From the NCBI RefSeq assembly GCF_003721515.1, contig NZ_RJJD01000008.1, forward strand, positions 124,001-188,000: a stretch of 64,000 nucleotides of DNA. The letters run 5' to 3'. The translations under genes and the position numbers were made by a program. Positions 1-8,773 of this stretch are shown piece after piece. The notes beneath the pieces are model-generated. The model was not told where the DNA came from, searched no databases, and worked only from the letters and a program-made list of their open reading frames with translations. The stretch is from Rufibacter latericius. Its GTDB lineage: Bacteria; Bacteroidota; Bacteroidia; Cytophagales; Hymenobacteraceae. How positions within the stretch are numbered: position 1 is the first letter of the stretch; each line of letters starts with the position of its first letter.

Positions 1-49
1 AAAGCATTTTTCAGCTACAATATTACCCAGCTTATCCCATTCCCGGATT

Positions 50-451
50 TCATTTAGTAGCAGCTACCGCCTCATTGCCTTTATGCCGCCGAAGCGCTTT
101 CAGGTATACCACCAGTTCATCCATCTGCTCCCGGGAGATCTCGTGTTTCTTGAAAGAAGGCATGCGGCCGATGCCCAGAAAAAAGGCTTTGCTGCGCACC
201 CTGAACCGTAAGGCCACCCCTGGCAGGGGAATGTTGTTGATGGAAGGCCCCAAGCCCGCCTCGCCTAAGGGATGGCACCGATGGCAGTTCTGCATGAACA
301 CCACTCGGCCGTTCTCCAGTTGCTGGGTCTGCACCGTCAAAGGTCCCATGATGGGTTCGCTGCGCCGGGCTGTGCCGCAGCTGCTTAGCACCAGACAAAG
401 TCCGCAAACGACTGCCTTAAGGATTCTGTATTTTTTGGGAAGCTGTCTCAT
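50..451 (-). CDS. c-type cytochrome lipoprotein
   Basis: This is a small monoheme cytochrome c that probably takes electrons from the sugar dehydrogenase encoded just upstream. With the start at 451 the protein has 133 residues. It begins with a lipoprotein signal peptide whose lipobox is LSSC (Cys25), so it is expected to be membrane-anchored outside the cytoplasm. The heme-binding CxxCH motif is CHRCH at residues 56-60, and the likely axial methionine is in RMPSF near residue 97. The ATG at 451 overlaps the dehydrogenase TGA as ATGA, which suggests translational coupling; an in-frame start 27 bases upstream is less likely. The length fits a single cytochrome c domain. The electron-transfer partnership is inferred from gene order. 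Confidence 0.88.
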   Translation of the reverse strand: MRQLPKKYRILKAVVCGLCLVLSSCGTARRSEPIMGPLTVQTQQLENGRVVFMQNCHRCHPLGEAGLGPSINNIPLPGVALRFRVRSKAFFLGIGRMPSFKKHEISREQMDELVVYLKALRRHKGNEAVAATK

Positions 452-1902
452 TTGGCTGCGGTTTTCGTGATTTTCCAAATAACCCCTGTCTTCTGTTTCG
501 GCGCGGGTCCCTTCTCGGTCATGGGCATGATCCCGAAATCTACCACATACAACTCGGTACCGGCGGGGTTGAACTTTACGGAGATGGGTCTTTCCAGGCC
601 GCCGTTTTTCATGATGGAGGCAGGTCCGTTGGTCTTGCTTTTGTTCACAGCGAAATCTTCCACCACGCCGTTACTAGTATTCACCCGCACTACCTTGAAA
701 CCAATGGGTCCGTAGGCATGGCCTACTTCGGGGGTCATATCGCCAAACTGGGCAATAAACGCCTCACCCACGTGCCCGAAACCGGCGTTGCGGGAAAAGT
801 CCAGTCCGTTGGAGGAGGAATGCACGCCAAGAATAGCGGCGGGTTTAGGAGGTGTACCCGGGTGTTTGGCCAACAGGAATTTGGGGTCATCATGCGGCGT
901 TTTGTAGTCATCTGAGGCCATGGGCTGACCGTTGGCGAAATCGGGCCAGCCGAACCATTGCCCGGGTTGCACGGCCCACAGAACATCGCCGGCACCGTAT
1001 CCCGGCCGACTTCCGCGGGTATCATAGCCGTTATCGGTGACGTAGAGCTGCCCGTTTTGCGAGAAAGCCAATCCGTAGGGGTTGCGCAATCCCCACGCCA
1101 CCAGTTCTAAAGGCCCACCCTGCAAGGGTACCCTAAAAATAGCCCCTGAACAAGGAATGGCACCTTTGATGGTCTGGTTAGGCGTGCTGGGTGTCCCGAA
1201 AGGCAGGTAGGCGCCGGTCGTGACTTCGTCTTTGTCGTCCTCAGTCAGGGGATTGTAGGTGGTGAAGTTCTGCCCCGTCAGGACGATGTCTTCGCAGGGA
1301 ATATCGTGGAAAGAAGGATTGCGTTTAAGCCAGCCGTAATGGTAGTTATCTGTGCCTACTACGCCCGAGTTGGTGGCCGTTCCCTGCCCGAAGTACAGGT
1401 AACCGTCTTGCCCTACCACGGGAGCATCGGTGTGGTGGTCGCCCATACTGGGGAGATTTTCCACTAGGCGGGTGATCTGGCCTGCTTTTGAGATCTTCAG
1501 GATACGGCCGCCTTCCAGTTCTCCACCTTCAGACACATAAAAGAATCCGTTGTGGTAAGCGGCGCCCGTCCAGGGTCCGTTTTTGTCTCCGGCGGCAATT
1601 TGGGTAGTGGAGCCGTCTGGGTTCAGGCGCAGAAGTTTGGGAGGCAACCAGATTTCGCCGTAGGCATAACCGGCTTCGGTCACGTAAGGCGTACCCTGCT
1701 CGTCAAAAGTGATGCCCGTGGGATAGGTTAGATTGCTGGTGACGGGTTCAATGGTGTACCCGGCGGGCAAGGCTACATCTTGGGGCTGCAGGCTGCGGGT
1801 TAAAGGCTCAAAGCTTTTGGGTCCGCCATAGTGGCCTTTTAGCTTGTAACACCCGGAAAACAACAGCAAGGCAAAAGGAAGGACGCGGAAAAGTATCTTC
1901 AT
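448..1902 (-). CDS. PQQ-dependent sugar (sorbosone-type) dehydrogenase lipoprotein
   Basis: The product is a six-bladed beta-propeller of the soluble glucose/sorbosone dehydrogenase family, whose members oxidise sugars with PQQ as cofactor. About 484 residues are encoded from the ATG at 1902, beginning with a lipoprotein signal peptide ending LLLFSGC (Cys18). The family signature GLRNPYGLAF and repeated propeller strands of the type LYVTDNGYD and FYVSEGG are visible. An ATG two codons upstream (1908) is an equally possible start. The gene overlaps the cytochrome c gene by four bases, so dehydrogenase and electron acceptor appear to be co-translated. The substrate cannot be told from sequence, and no PQQ biosynthesis gene lies in the window. 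Confidence 0.85.
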   Translation of the reverse strand: MKILFRVLPFALLLFSGCYKLKGHYGGPKSFEPLTRSLQPQDVALPAGYTIEPVTSNLTYPTGITFDEQGTPYVTEAGYAYGEIWLPPKLLRLNPDGSTTQIAAGDKNGPWTGAAYHNGFFYVSEGGELEGGRILKISKAGQITRLVENLPSMGDHHTDAPVVGQDGYLYFGQGTATNSGVVGTDNYHYGWLKRNPSFHDIPCEDIVLTGQNFTTYNPLTEDDKDEVTTGAYLPFGTPSTPNQTIKGAIPCSGAIFRVPLQGGPLELVAWGLRNPYGLAFSQNGQLYVTDNGYDTRGSRPGYGAGDVLWAVQPGQWFGWPDFANGQPMASDDYKTPHDDPKFLLAKHPGTPPKPAAILGVHSSSNGLDFSRNAGFGHVGEAFIAQFGDMTPEVGHAYGPIGFKVVRVNTSNGVVEDFAVNKSKTNGPASIMKNGGLERPISVKFNPAGTELYVVDFGIMPMTEKGPAPKQKTGVIWKITKTAAK

Positions 1903-2030
1903 AGGCATTTTACAGGAAAGACTCTTTCCTAAATACCACTTGCAAAGAAAAGGGTTGCCTTTGCACCTTCCCAAGAAACTTTTACTTTAGTAAAGAATTT
2001 TAGAAAGGGGGAAAATTGCCCCAAACTCCT

Positions 2031-2378
2031 ATGAGACTCCGTGTTATTCTGCTGCTTGTACTGATGTTGATGTTTGTGCTATTTGCCTTGGTGCAATGGA
2101 ATGACCCAGACCCTGAAATCTGGGTTCCGGTGTACCTATCGGCAGCGGTGTTGTGCTTTCTGGCCTACAAAAGGAAACTCTTCAGGTGGGTGTACGCGGT
2201 GGCTTTCCTGGCTTTCTCGGTGGGGGCATTTATGCTCTGGCCTCCCGTTTACCAAGGCATCACCATGGACATGAGCCACTCTCCGGGCATTGAAGAGGCG
2301 CGGGAATCATTAGGACTCCTTATCTGCGCCCTGGCCATGGCCTATTGCTTTATTTTGGAGTGGAAATACCGAGCCTAG
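2031..2378 (+). CDS. TMEM220-like small membrane protein
   Basis: This is a 115-residue integral membrane protein of the transmembrane family 220. The conserved QWNDPDP stretch follows the first membrane segment (residues 22-28), and about four hydrophobic segments span the protein. The ATG at 2031 is preferred over an upstream in-frame TTG at 2016 because it directly precedes the hydrophobic N-terminus. No function is established for the family. The gene is divergent from the dehydrogenase/cytochrome pair and convergent with the GNAT gene, with a copy of the dispersed palindrome between the 3' ends. Confidence 0.78.
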   Translation: MRLRVILLLVLMLMFVLFALVQWNDPDPEIWVPVYLSAAVLCFLAYKRKLFRWVYAVAFLAFSVGAFMLWPPVYQGITMDMSHSPGIEEARESLGLLICALAMAYCFILEWKYRA

Positions 2379-2397
2379 GCAAAGAAAGCCTTCTGGG

Positions 2398-2431
2398 TTT
2401 TGGGCCTGTTTTAGCAAATCAGTGCTAAATC
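2398..2431. repeat. Dispersed palindrome, copy 1
   Basis: The left half TTTTGGGCCTGTTTT is well conserved; the right half ends GTGCTAAATC and is degraded. It lies between two convergent gene ends. Confidence 0.6.
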
Positions 2432-2441
2432 CAGCGAGAGG

Positions 2442-2978
2442 CTAGGTTGGGTCCTGGAGGTAAACAGATTTATACAATTGACCTTTCATCGCCTCGAATT
2501 CGTTAGCCTTTAGAAAATTTGGAGAAGACATGAGTTGTAATTTTACCCATGGCTTGTTTTCCTCATAAGGAGGTTGCCAATATTCAAAAGGGTTGAGGTG
2601 AAAACCGGCACGCTCATAAAAACTGATCCGGCGTTTGGCTGTATCGGTGAGCGGAGGCTCCACTTCCAGAATTGAAATTGGGGAAGATTTTTTTATCAGA
2701 TGTTGCAGGGCTTCCTGGCCTACTCCTTTCCCCCGTAAGTTTGGCAGTATGGCAAAGTGCTCCAGAAAAGTAACCCCTGGCAGGTGCCAAATCCCGAACA
2801 ATCCCGCGAATTCATCTAGATAAAGTATAGAAGCAAATTGATAAGCCGGATTACCGAGCAAGTTCCTTTGCTGGTGTAAGGAACGCCGCTCCTCCACCGG
2901 AAAAGCCTCTTCATACAAAGCCCACGCCCAAGAGAACTCGGGCGTGGCAGTATTTAGTATAGGCTCTAGTGAAAGCAA
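2442..2978 (-). CDS. GNAT family N-acetyltransferase
   Basis: This is a predicted acetyl-CoA-dependent acyltransferase of 178 residues. The acetyl-CoA pyrophosphate-binding loop is RGKGVG at residues 82-87, preceded by the beta strand FLEHFAILP and followed by a typical C-terminal YERAGF segment. The start is a TTG at 2978. No ATG is possible, because the same frame is closed one codon upstream by the purE TAG stop. It is the last gene of a purK-purE-GNAT run on the minus strand. The substrate is unknown, and a link to purine synthesis is only positional. Confidence 0.8.
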   Translation of the reverse strand: MLSLEPILNTATPEFSWAWALYEEAFPVEERRSLHQQRNLLGNPAYQFASILYLDEFAGLFGIWHLPGVTFLEHFAILPNLRGKGVGQEALQHLIKKSSPISILEVEPPLTDTAKRRISFYERAGFHLNPFEYWQPPYEENKPWVKLQLMSSPNFLKANEFEAMKGQLYKSVYLQDPT

Positions 2979-2981
2979 AGG

Positions 2982-3509
2982 CTAGTCCATTTCCAGGTCG
3001 CCGCGGCGGAGTTGCTCCACAGAGCGCATCACTTTGTCACGTTGGGTAGCGCGGTGTTTCTCCAGGGCATCTGCCACTACGGCATTGGTGCTTCCAAGAA
3101 TCTGGGCGGCCAGAATTCCTGCGTTGGTAGCGCCGTTCAGAGCAACGGTAGCCACCGGCACCCCAGACGGCATCTGCAGGATGGAAAGAATGGAATCCCA
3201 ACCGTCAATGGAGTTGCTTGATTTTACCGGAACCCCAATGACCGGCAACGTGGTCAGGGCAGCCACCATGCCCGGCAAGTGGGCGGCCCCGCCAGCTCCG
3301 GCAATGATCACTTTCAGGCCTTTCTTGCGGGCACCTTCGGCGTACTCCAGCATGCGGTGGGGCGTGCGGTGCGCCGAAACGATGGTTACTTCAAACGGGA
3401 CGTTCAGTTGTTCCAGGATATCGGCAGCGCCTGACATCACTTTCAGGTCTGACTGACTGCCCATGATAATGCCTACGAGGGCCGTGCTTTGCTCAGGAGT
3501 TTGGCTCAT
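2982..3509 (-). CDS. purE: 5-(carboxyamino)imidazole ribonucleotide mutase
   Basis: PurE converts N5-CAIR to CAIR in purine biosynthesis. The 175-residue protein has the class I landmarks: the MGSQSD phosphate-binding motif near residues 16-21, SAHRTP around residue 47 with the catalytic histidine, and the glycine-rich [11 protein letters not shown] segment. Its ATG overlaps the purK stop as ATGA, so PurK, which makes the N5-CAIR substrate, and PurE are probably translated in a coupled way. The length is typical. Confidence 0.97.
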   Translation of the reverse strand: MSQTPEQSTALVGIIMGSQSDLKVMSGAADILEQLNVPFEVTIVSAHRTPHRMLEYAEGARKKGLKVIIAGAGGAAHLPGMVAALTTLPVIGVPVKSSNSIDGWDSILSILQMPSGVPVATVALNGATNAGILAAQILGSTNAVVADALEKHRATQRDKVMRSVEQLRRGDLEMD

Positions 3510-4633
3510 GCAATGATTTTTAAGCGGTTCTTGATGGTATCTGCTTTTTGTTTTACTTCTTCAATGGTTGGGGCCAGCACCGTTAAATGGCCCATTTTCC
3601 GAAAAGGGCGCGTAAACTTCTTCCCGTATAAATGGATGTGCACGCCGGGCTCCTGCAACGTAGCTTCTAACCCTTCATACACCGCCTCGCCGGAATAACC
3701 GGCCTCGCCTAAGAGGTTGACCAACACGGCCGGGCAATGAGGCTCGGTGTCGCCTAAAGGCAACCCAAGAATGGCGCGCAAATGCTGCTCAAACTGTGAG
3801 GTGGCGTTGGCTTTCATGGTATGGTGCCCGCTGTTATGCGGACGCGGCGCAACCTCGTTCACCAAAATCTGTCCGTCACGGGTCACAAACATCTCCACGG
3901 CCAGCAGCCCTACAATATCCAGGGCAGTGGTTACGTGCGTGGCAATCTCAATGGCCATGCGCTGTAGTTTGTAGGCAATTTGAGCGGGTGCGAGCAGATA
4001 ATCAACCAGGTTGTGGGCCGGGTGCATAACCTGTTCCACCACCGGGAACGCTTTCACCTCGCCTTGCACGTTTCGGGCGCAAATCACCGAGATCTCAGTT
4101 TCAAACTCCACCAGTTTCTCCAGTACCGTGGGTGCCTGGAAGGCCTTCTGGAAATCATCGGAAGAAGCGATTCTCGTTACACCGTTTCCGTCATAGCCGC
4201 CGCGGCGGAGTTTCTGGAAAGCGGGCATGAAATCCTGGTTCTTCTCTAATTCAGAGGCATCTTGCAGCAACCGGAAATCAGAAGTAGGAATACTGTGCTT
4301 CTGGAAGAACTCTTTTTGCAGGCCTTTGTCCTGAATGGTCTGCAGCGAGGCAGGCTTGGGATATACGTGAACTCCTTCCCTTTCCAGGGCAAACAGCGCC
4401 TCCACGTTCACGTGCTCAATCTCAATGGTGACGTGCGTACACTTTTTCCCGAACGCGTAGACCGTGTCATAGTCTTTGAAATCACCGTGCACAAATTCCT
4501 CGCAGAGGTGACGGCAAGGCGCGTGTTCATCGGGGTCCAGGACCAACGTATAGAGGTTGAAGTCAAGGCCAGCCTGTAGCAACATGCGGCCCAGTTGGCC
4601 TCCCCCCAGAATACCTAATTTTATATTGTTCAT
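3506..4633 (-). CDS. purK: 5-(carboxyamino)imidazole ribonucleotide synthase
   Basis: PurK is the ATP-grasp enzyme that makes N5-CAIR from AIR, bicarbonate and ATP. From the ATG at 4633 the protein has 375 residues and begins with the N-terminal fold signature [11 protein letters not shown]. The ATP-grasp core includes [24 protein letters not shown] and the metal-binding region [17 protein letters not shown] five codons upstream is in frame but less likely. It is the first gene of the purK-purE-GNAT unit; the 298 bp on its upstream side separate it from a divergent pseudo-receiver gene. Confidence 0.97.
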   Translation of the reverse strand: MNNIKLGILGGGQLGRMLLQAGLDFNLYTLVLDPDEHAPCRHLCEEFVHGDFKDYDTVYAFGKKCTHVTIEIEHVNVEALFALEREGVHVYPKPASLQTIQDKGLQKEFFQKHSIPTSDFRLLQDASELEKNQDFMPAFQKLRRGGYDGNGVTRIASSDDFQKAFQAPTVLEKLVEFETEISVICARNVQGEVKAFPVVEQVMHPAHNLVDYLLAPAQIAYKLQRMAIEIATHVTTALDIVGLLAVEMFVTRDGQILVNEVAPRPHNSGHHTMKANATSQFEQHLRAILGLPLGDTEPHCPAVLVNLLGEAGYSGEAVYEGLEATLQEPGVHIHLYGKKFTRPFRKMGHLTVLAPTIEEVKQKADTIKNRLKIIA

Positions 4634-4931
4634 CTTTGCTGAAATCACAAGTAAAAGAAACAGCGGTGACCTGAAAGGGACCTGTGCTGCCCGAGCCCCA
4701 AATCTCTCAGTTATGCGGGTAAGCTACAAGTTTTGCGGCAGCAAGAAGCAGATTTTCTTTCAGGTTTATCTTTTTCTGGTGAAAGAACTCCTTCTGGAAA
4801 AACATTTTCAAGAATAATCCTCTTCAAAAATGGCTCATTTTGCCAAAATTACCCTTTAAATACATAAAGTTTAAAGAATCTTACAGCATCTTCTTTGCAG
4901 GAAATAAAATAGTATTAATTTTACTAAATCT

Positions 4932-5396
4932 ATGAATACTTCCTACAGGCTTTTATTGCTGGAAGATGACCAAACACTGGCTGGTTCACTTGTCCAAGCG
5001 TTAAATAAACAAAATCAATACGCCCAACGGGTGGAAATTCAGGCGCTCAGCTATGAGACCTTCGAGAACCAGTTTGGCATGGGCCGAAACTCTACCCGTG
5101 AGCTAATTATCCTTGGCGGCAGGGCTTCCCTGGGCTATGAACCCGATGAGCAATTGCTTAAATCATTGGTTTCGCGGCTGGAAAGAGCCCATCTCTTTAT
5201 CCTGACCCCTGCTGTATCCGGAAAAGAAATACTGAACCTCTGGCAACCGGGCGTAAGCGGTGTTTTGGAACGCAATGAACAAGCTCATTTTGGCTTGATC
5301 AAGGCCATTCTGCGGTTGCAGTTGGTGCAGCAAAAGCGGACCTACGCTCCTCCTAAGCCCAAATCGGCTGGTATATGGCACCGGATTTTCGCGTAA
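4932..5396 (+). CDS. Degenerate response-regulator receiver (pseudo-receiver) protein
   Basis: This 154-residue protein starts like a CheY-type receiver, with strand one and acidic pocket LLLLEDD (residues 7-13), and keeps the fourth-strand threonine (FILTPA, Thr92). The phospho-acceptor aspartate expected after strand three is missing: the strand reads ELIILGG. The conserved lysine after strand five is replaced, with GVLERN having Arg114 in that place. It therefore should not be phosphorylated in the usual way. A basic, proline-rich tail (TYAPPKPKSAGIW) replaces an output domain. The gene stands alone between divergent purK and the downstream MarC family gene. A signalling or scaffold role is possible but not shown. 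Confidence 0.6.
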   Translation: MNTSYRLLLLEDDQTLAGSLVQALNKQNQYAQRVEIQALSYETFENQFGMGRNSTRELIILGGRASLGYEPDEQLLKSLVSRLERAHLFILTPAVSGKEILNLWQPGVSGVLERNEQAHFGLIKAILRLQLVQQKRTYAPPKPKSAGIWHRIFA

Positions 5397-5484
5397 CCAG
5401 GAGCTTTCTGCCCCAACCGGCGGGTTCCTTTCAAACTTCCCTGAGGTGTACGTAATTTCCTGAATTTCCGTATTATTGGACCCA

Positions 5485-6102
5485 ATGGAAATTCTACTCG
5501 CAACCTTTTCGGCTTTGTTTTCGGTGGTGAATCCGTTTGGGGCCATGCCGGTGTTCCTGACACTCACGCACGATGACTCGCCCAAGCACCGGAACCAGCA
5601 GGCTTTTCGGGCTTGTCTGTACATGATTTTGATTCTGACGGTGTTCTTTCTGGCCGGGCAAGCCGTGTTGGACTTTTTCGGGCTCAGGATTCATGACCTC
5701 AGGATCGCGGGCGGCATCATGATCATGCGGGCGGGTTTGGACCTGCTCAACCCCAAAGGCGAGGACGGTAAGAAAATGTCTAAAGACGTAGTGGCCGAGG
5801 GTGTGGAGAAAGAAGACATTTCGTTCACGCCGCTGGCCATGCCCCTCCTTTCGGGTCCGGGTTCCATTGCGGTAGTCATCAGCCTTTTCACCAAATCGCT
5901 CACGTTCCTGGACATGGGTCTCACCATTCTAGGCATCATCCTCCTGGGAGCGGTAAGTTACATCATCCTGCTTTTTTCGCCACGCCTGATGATTTTCATG
6001 GGCAAAGCCGGTCTTGCTGCCCTCACCAAGATCATGGGATTCATTGTTTTATCCCTTGGCGTAAGTTTCATTGTGACCGCTTTGCTGGCGTTATTCAAGT
6101 AA
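5485..6102 (+). CDS. MarC family integral membrane protein
   Basis: This is a 205-residue membrane protein of the MarC/UPF0056 family with about six hydrophobic segments. The N-terminal FSVVNPFGAMPVFL and the central PLAMPLLSGPGSIAVV motifs are both typical of the family. An ATG at 5485 is preferred over the TTG three codons earlier. The physiological role of the family is not settled; the old link to antibiotic resistance has not held up. A copy of the dispersed palindrome follows 26 bases after the stop. Confidence 0.9.
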   Translation: MEILLATFSALFSVVNPFGAMPVFLTLTHDDSPKHRNQQAFRACLYMILILTVFFLAGQAVLDFFGLRIHDLRIAGGIMIMRAGLDLLNPKGEDGKKMSKDVVAEGVEKEDISFTPLAMPLLSGPGSIAVVISLFTKSLTFLDMGLTILGIILLGAVSYIILLFSPRLMIFMGKAGLAALTKIMGFIVLSLGVSFIVTALLALFK

Positions 6103-6128
6103 TTCCTTCCAGCCTTAGGTAGCCGTTA

Positions 6129-6163
6129 TTTTAGGCCTGTTTTCCGGAAATGGGCTCTAAAAC
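6129..6163. repeat. Dispersed palindrome, copy 2
   Basis: The left arm is TTTAGGCCTGTTTT and the right arm is AAATGGGCTCTAAAAC. It lies between the MarC family gene stop and the hemE promoter. Confidence 0.7.
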
Positions 6164-6242
6164 AACCATTATCTATTGACATCACTCCTTATTTTTCTGA
6201 CCCAGAACTCCAGACTCAGAACTCAGGACTCATTATTTGCCT

Positions 6243-6250
6243 TATCTTTG
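6243..6250 (+). promoter_or_regulatory. Candidate -7 promoter box of hemE
   Basis: TATCTTTG matches the Bacteroidota TAnnTTTG box. Only four bases separate it from the ATG at 6255, so transcription from it would give a leaderless or nearly leaderless mRNA. Confidence 0.5.
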
Positions 6251-6254
6251 CGCC

Positions 6255-7286
6255 ATGCAATTAAAGAACGACTTGCTCCTGCGTGCCGCCATGGGGCAGC
6301 CTACTGAACGAACTCCTGTGTGGCTTATGCGTCAGGCAGGCCGTATTTTACCGGAATACCGCGCCGTGCGCGAGCGTCTTTCCGGTTTCAAGGAACTGGT
6401 GGAAACCCCTGAACTGGCCGCCGAGGTCACCATTCAGCCGGTGGATTTGCTGGACGTGGATGCCGCCATTATTTTCTCCGATATCCTGGTAGTGCCCGAG
6501 GCCATGGGTTGCACCTACGAGATGATTGAGAAGCGCGGTCCTATTTTCCCCAACACCATCAAGACTGCTGCTGATATAGAAAACGTGCGCGTAGCCGATC
6601 CGTACGAGCACCTGAACTACGTGCTGGAGGCCATCAAGGTCACCAAACGCGAACTCAACGGCCGGGTGCCGCTCATCGGGTTTGCTGGTGCTCCCTGGAC
6701 CATTTTCGCCTACATGGTGGAAGGCAGCGGTTCCAAGACGTTCTCCAAAGCCCGCAAGATGCTTTACGAGGCGCCAGAATTGTCGCATCAACTACTGCGC
6801 AAGATCACCCATACTACCATCGCCTACCTCAAAGCCCAGGTAGAAGCCGGAGCCAACCTCATCCAAATTTTCGATTCCTGGGCAGGCATTTTGCCCCCGG
6901 CGCATTACAAAGAATTCTCCTATCGCTATATCGCGGAGATTTGTCAGGCCATCCAAGGGGTGCCCGTAACGGTCTTCGCCAAAGGTGCTTTCTTTTCACT
7001 GGCTGATTTCGCCCAACTTGATTGCCAGGTAATAGGCCTTGACTGGAACATGGACGTGAAAGACGCCCGAGCTGCCATCGGGGACGGCAAAACCCTGCAA
7101 GGCAACCTGGATCCCTGCGCCCTGTACAATGATTTTGCCGGAGTGAAGCGGGAAACCAACAAAATGCTGGAATCCTTTGGCCCGAACCGCCACATAGCTA
7201 ACCTGGGCCACGGTGTGTACCCAGACACTGATCCCGAGAAGGTGAAATGTTTTATTCAGACGGTGAAAGAGTATAATCACCGGTAA
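6255..7286 (+). CDS. hemE: Uroporphyrinogen decarboxylase
   Basis: HemE removes four carboxyl groups from uroporphyrinogen III to give coproporphyrinogen III in heme synthesis. The 343-residue protein has the signature [16 protein letters not shown] near the N-terminus, [28 protein letters not shown] in the middle, and the C-terminal [12 protein letters not shown]. The ATG at 6255 is chosen over an in-frame ATG at 6237 because the earlier one would lie upstream of the promoter-like TATCTTTG and would add residues unrelated to the family. A palindrome copy and a strong hairpin follow the stop at once. Confidence 0.97.
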   Translation: MQLKNDLLLRAAMGQPTERTPVWLMRQAGRILPEYRAVRERLSGFKELVETPELAAEVTIQPVDLLDVDAAIIFSDILVVPEAMGCTYEMIEKRGPIFPNTIKTAADIENVRVADPYEHLNYVLEAIKVTKRELNGRVPLIGFAGAPWTIFAYMVEGSGSKTFSKARKMLYEAPELSHQLLRKITHTTIAYLKAQVEAGANLIQIFDSWAGILPPAHYKEFSYRYIAEICQAIQGVPVTVFAKGAFFSLADFAQLDCQVIGLDWNMDVKDARAAIGDGKTLQGNLDPCALYNDFAGVKRETNKMLESFGPNRHIANLGHGVYPDTDPEKVKCFIQTVKEYNHR

Positions 7287-7289
7287 CAG

Positions 7290-7324
7290 TTTCACGCCTG
7301 TTTTCCTGAAAACGATATAAAAAC
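7290..7324. repeat. Dispersed palindrome, copy 3
   Basis: TTTCACGCCTGTTTT, a CCTG loop region, then AAAACGATATAAAAAC. It begins four bases after the hemE stop, and its end is fused to the next hairpin. Confidence 0.65.
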
Positions 7325-7356
7325 GGCCTCCTGCTTATATAAGCAAGAGGCCGTTT
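7321..7356 (+). terminator. Intrinsic terminator after hemE
   Basis: The arms AAACGGCCTC and GAGGCCGTTT pair perfectly, with an inner GCTTATATAAGC helix. It is directly attached to palindrome copy 3. Confidence 0.75.
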
Positions 7357-7396
7357 CGGTGTTGTATTATCTAGTAACTTCAGACCATGTTGGGTC

Positions 7397-7546
7397 CAAG
7401 TTGAAAACTTGAACCATGCCAATGGGCTAATAGTCCTTATTTGCTGTTGTAAACCTTTACTAATCCAAATACCGCAAGTTTAGCGCAAGCGTAACTTGTG
7501 GTTGCCATGGCGGCAAGTTTGCAACTTGCCTGCTGCTACAGCAGCA
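7397..7546. repeat. Cluster of short AAGTT/AACTT hairpins (REP-like)
   Basis: This non-coding 150 bp holds four small inverted repeats in a row: CAAGTT-GAA-AACTTG (7397-7411), CCGCAAGTT with AACTTGTGG (7472-7501), GGCAAGTT-TGC-AACTTGCC (7512-7530) and TGCTGC-TACA-GCAGCA (7531-7546). The repeated theme resembles REP-type palindrome clusters. Apart from the terminator and this cluster, the 349 bp gap between hemE and the kinase gene shows nothing else. Confidence 0.5.
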
Positions 7547-7635
7547 TCCCGAAGACTGCCTGGCAATGGAAGAATGAACGTTATAACCTCCCTGTTTTAA
7601 GCTGATCCTCCAAAAATTACCTTAAACAAAGATCC

Positions 7636-8667
7636 TCAGGTAGTCACTTCAAACGTAGCTAACTCACGTTGCAGCACCTGTGATTTTTGGGCTTCCTGAC
7701 GGAGTTGCTCTTTATCAATAGGCACCACTCCAACGTGTTCGCAGACCAACCCTCCGCCCAGGTTAGCCAGCTCGGCTAAGGCAGGCAGCGGCAATCCGGC
7801 GGCCAAACTCAGGGCGGCGATGCTTACCACCGTATCACCGGCGCCGGAAACATCAGATATGGAGCGGATGTGAGCATCAAGGTAGGTTTTGGTTTGGTCT
7901 GAAGCCTGGCAGAAAACCCCTCGTTCTGAAAGGGTGACGAGCACATTCTCCAATTCTAGTTGCTCCTGCAATTGATCCACAGCGGCTTCAAATGATTTTA
8001 AATCCGCATCAGCGAAATCTACCTTCAAGCCTTCTTTGAGTTCTTTCAAGTTGGGTTTGAACAGGGTGCTGCCTTTGTAGGACAGGAAGTTCTTTTTCTT
8101 GGGATCTATAACCGTGGGCACGCCCGCTTGTTTGGCCAGGGTCAGCAGTTCTTTTATTACCTCGGTACTCAGCACACCTTTATCATAATCCTCGAAGATG
8201 ACCACGTGGGCAGTGTCCAGCAAGCCTTTAAACCGCTGAACCAACGCCTGACGCTCTGCCGAAGACAAGTCCGTTTCCACTTCAGAATCAATCCGGAGCA
8301 GTTGTTGGCCCCCGGAAATGATGCGTTGTTTTACGGTGGTGGGGCGCTCGGAACTCAGCACGATACCCTCGGCGGTCTGGCCCTGTTCCTGCAAGAGTTG
8401 AAGCAAGGCTTTTCCATCTGCGTCGTTTCCCACTACTGAGCACAGCAGTGGGGTTGCTCCCATGCTCTGTACATTCAAGGCCACGTTGGCGGCTCCGCCC
8501 AGGCGCTGCTCGGTTTTGATGCGGTTCACGATGGGCACCGGTGCCTCGGGCGACAATCTCGTGGACTTTCCCCAGAGGTAGGCGTCAATCATCACATCAC
8601 CCACAACCAATACCCGCAACTGACCGAAGCGGTTAAATAGAGACGAAACCGTGCGCTGAATGGACAT
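7636..8667 (-). CDS. rfaE1: D-glycero-beta-D-manno-heptose-7-phosphate kinase-like (RfaE1/HldA type)
   Basis: This is a PfkB-family sugar kinase of 343 residues, similar to the kinase half of HldE, which phosphorylates heptose 7-phosphate at C1 for ADP-heptose and LPS core synthesis. The substrate-side N-terminus VLVVGDVMIDAYLWG, the RLGGAANVALN glycine motif and the catalytic anion-hole motif DVSGAGDTV are all present. The cytidylyl-transferase half of bifunctional HldE is absent, so the adenylyltransferase would be encoded elsewhere. Another PfkB substrate is possible, but the N-terminal signature favours RfaE1. The aminotransferase gene lies upstream on the same strand, separated by a hairpin. 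Confidence 0.88.
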   Translation of the reverse strand: MSIQRTVSSLFNRFGQLRVLVVGDVMIDAYLWGKSTRLSPEAPVPIVNRIKTEQRLGGAANVALNVQSMGATPLLCSVVGNDADGKALLQLLQEQGQTAEGIVLSSERPTTVKQRIISGGQQLLRIDSEVETDLSSAERQALVQRFKGLLDTAHVVIFEDYDKGVLSTEVIKELLTLAKQAGVPTVIDPKKKNFLSYKGSTLFKPNLKELKEGLKVDFADADLKSFEAAVDQLQEQLELENVLVTLSERGVFCQASDQTKTYLDAHIRSISDVSGAGDTVVSIAALSLAAGLPLPALAELANLGGGLVCEHVGVVPIDKEQLRQEAQKSQVLQRELATFEVTT

Positions 8668-8695
8668 TCAGGAAAATATGTAGGTTAAAAACAAA

Positions 8696-8738
8696 ACATT
8701 GGATAAAGCACCTGTTTTGCGGGCGCTTTATCCAATGT
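8696..8738 (-). terminator. Hairpin after the aminotransferase gene
   Basis: The 14 bp arms ACATTGGATAAAGC and GCTTTATCCAATGT enclose ACCTGTTTTGCGGGC, which resembles the core of the dispersed palindrome. It lies between the aminotransferase stop and the kinase start. Confidence 0.6.
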
Positions 8739-8773
8739 AAGGCAAAAGTAACAAGAAAAATCGAGACTCGGTT

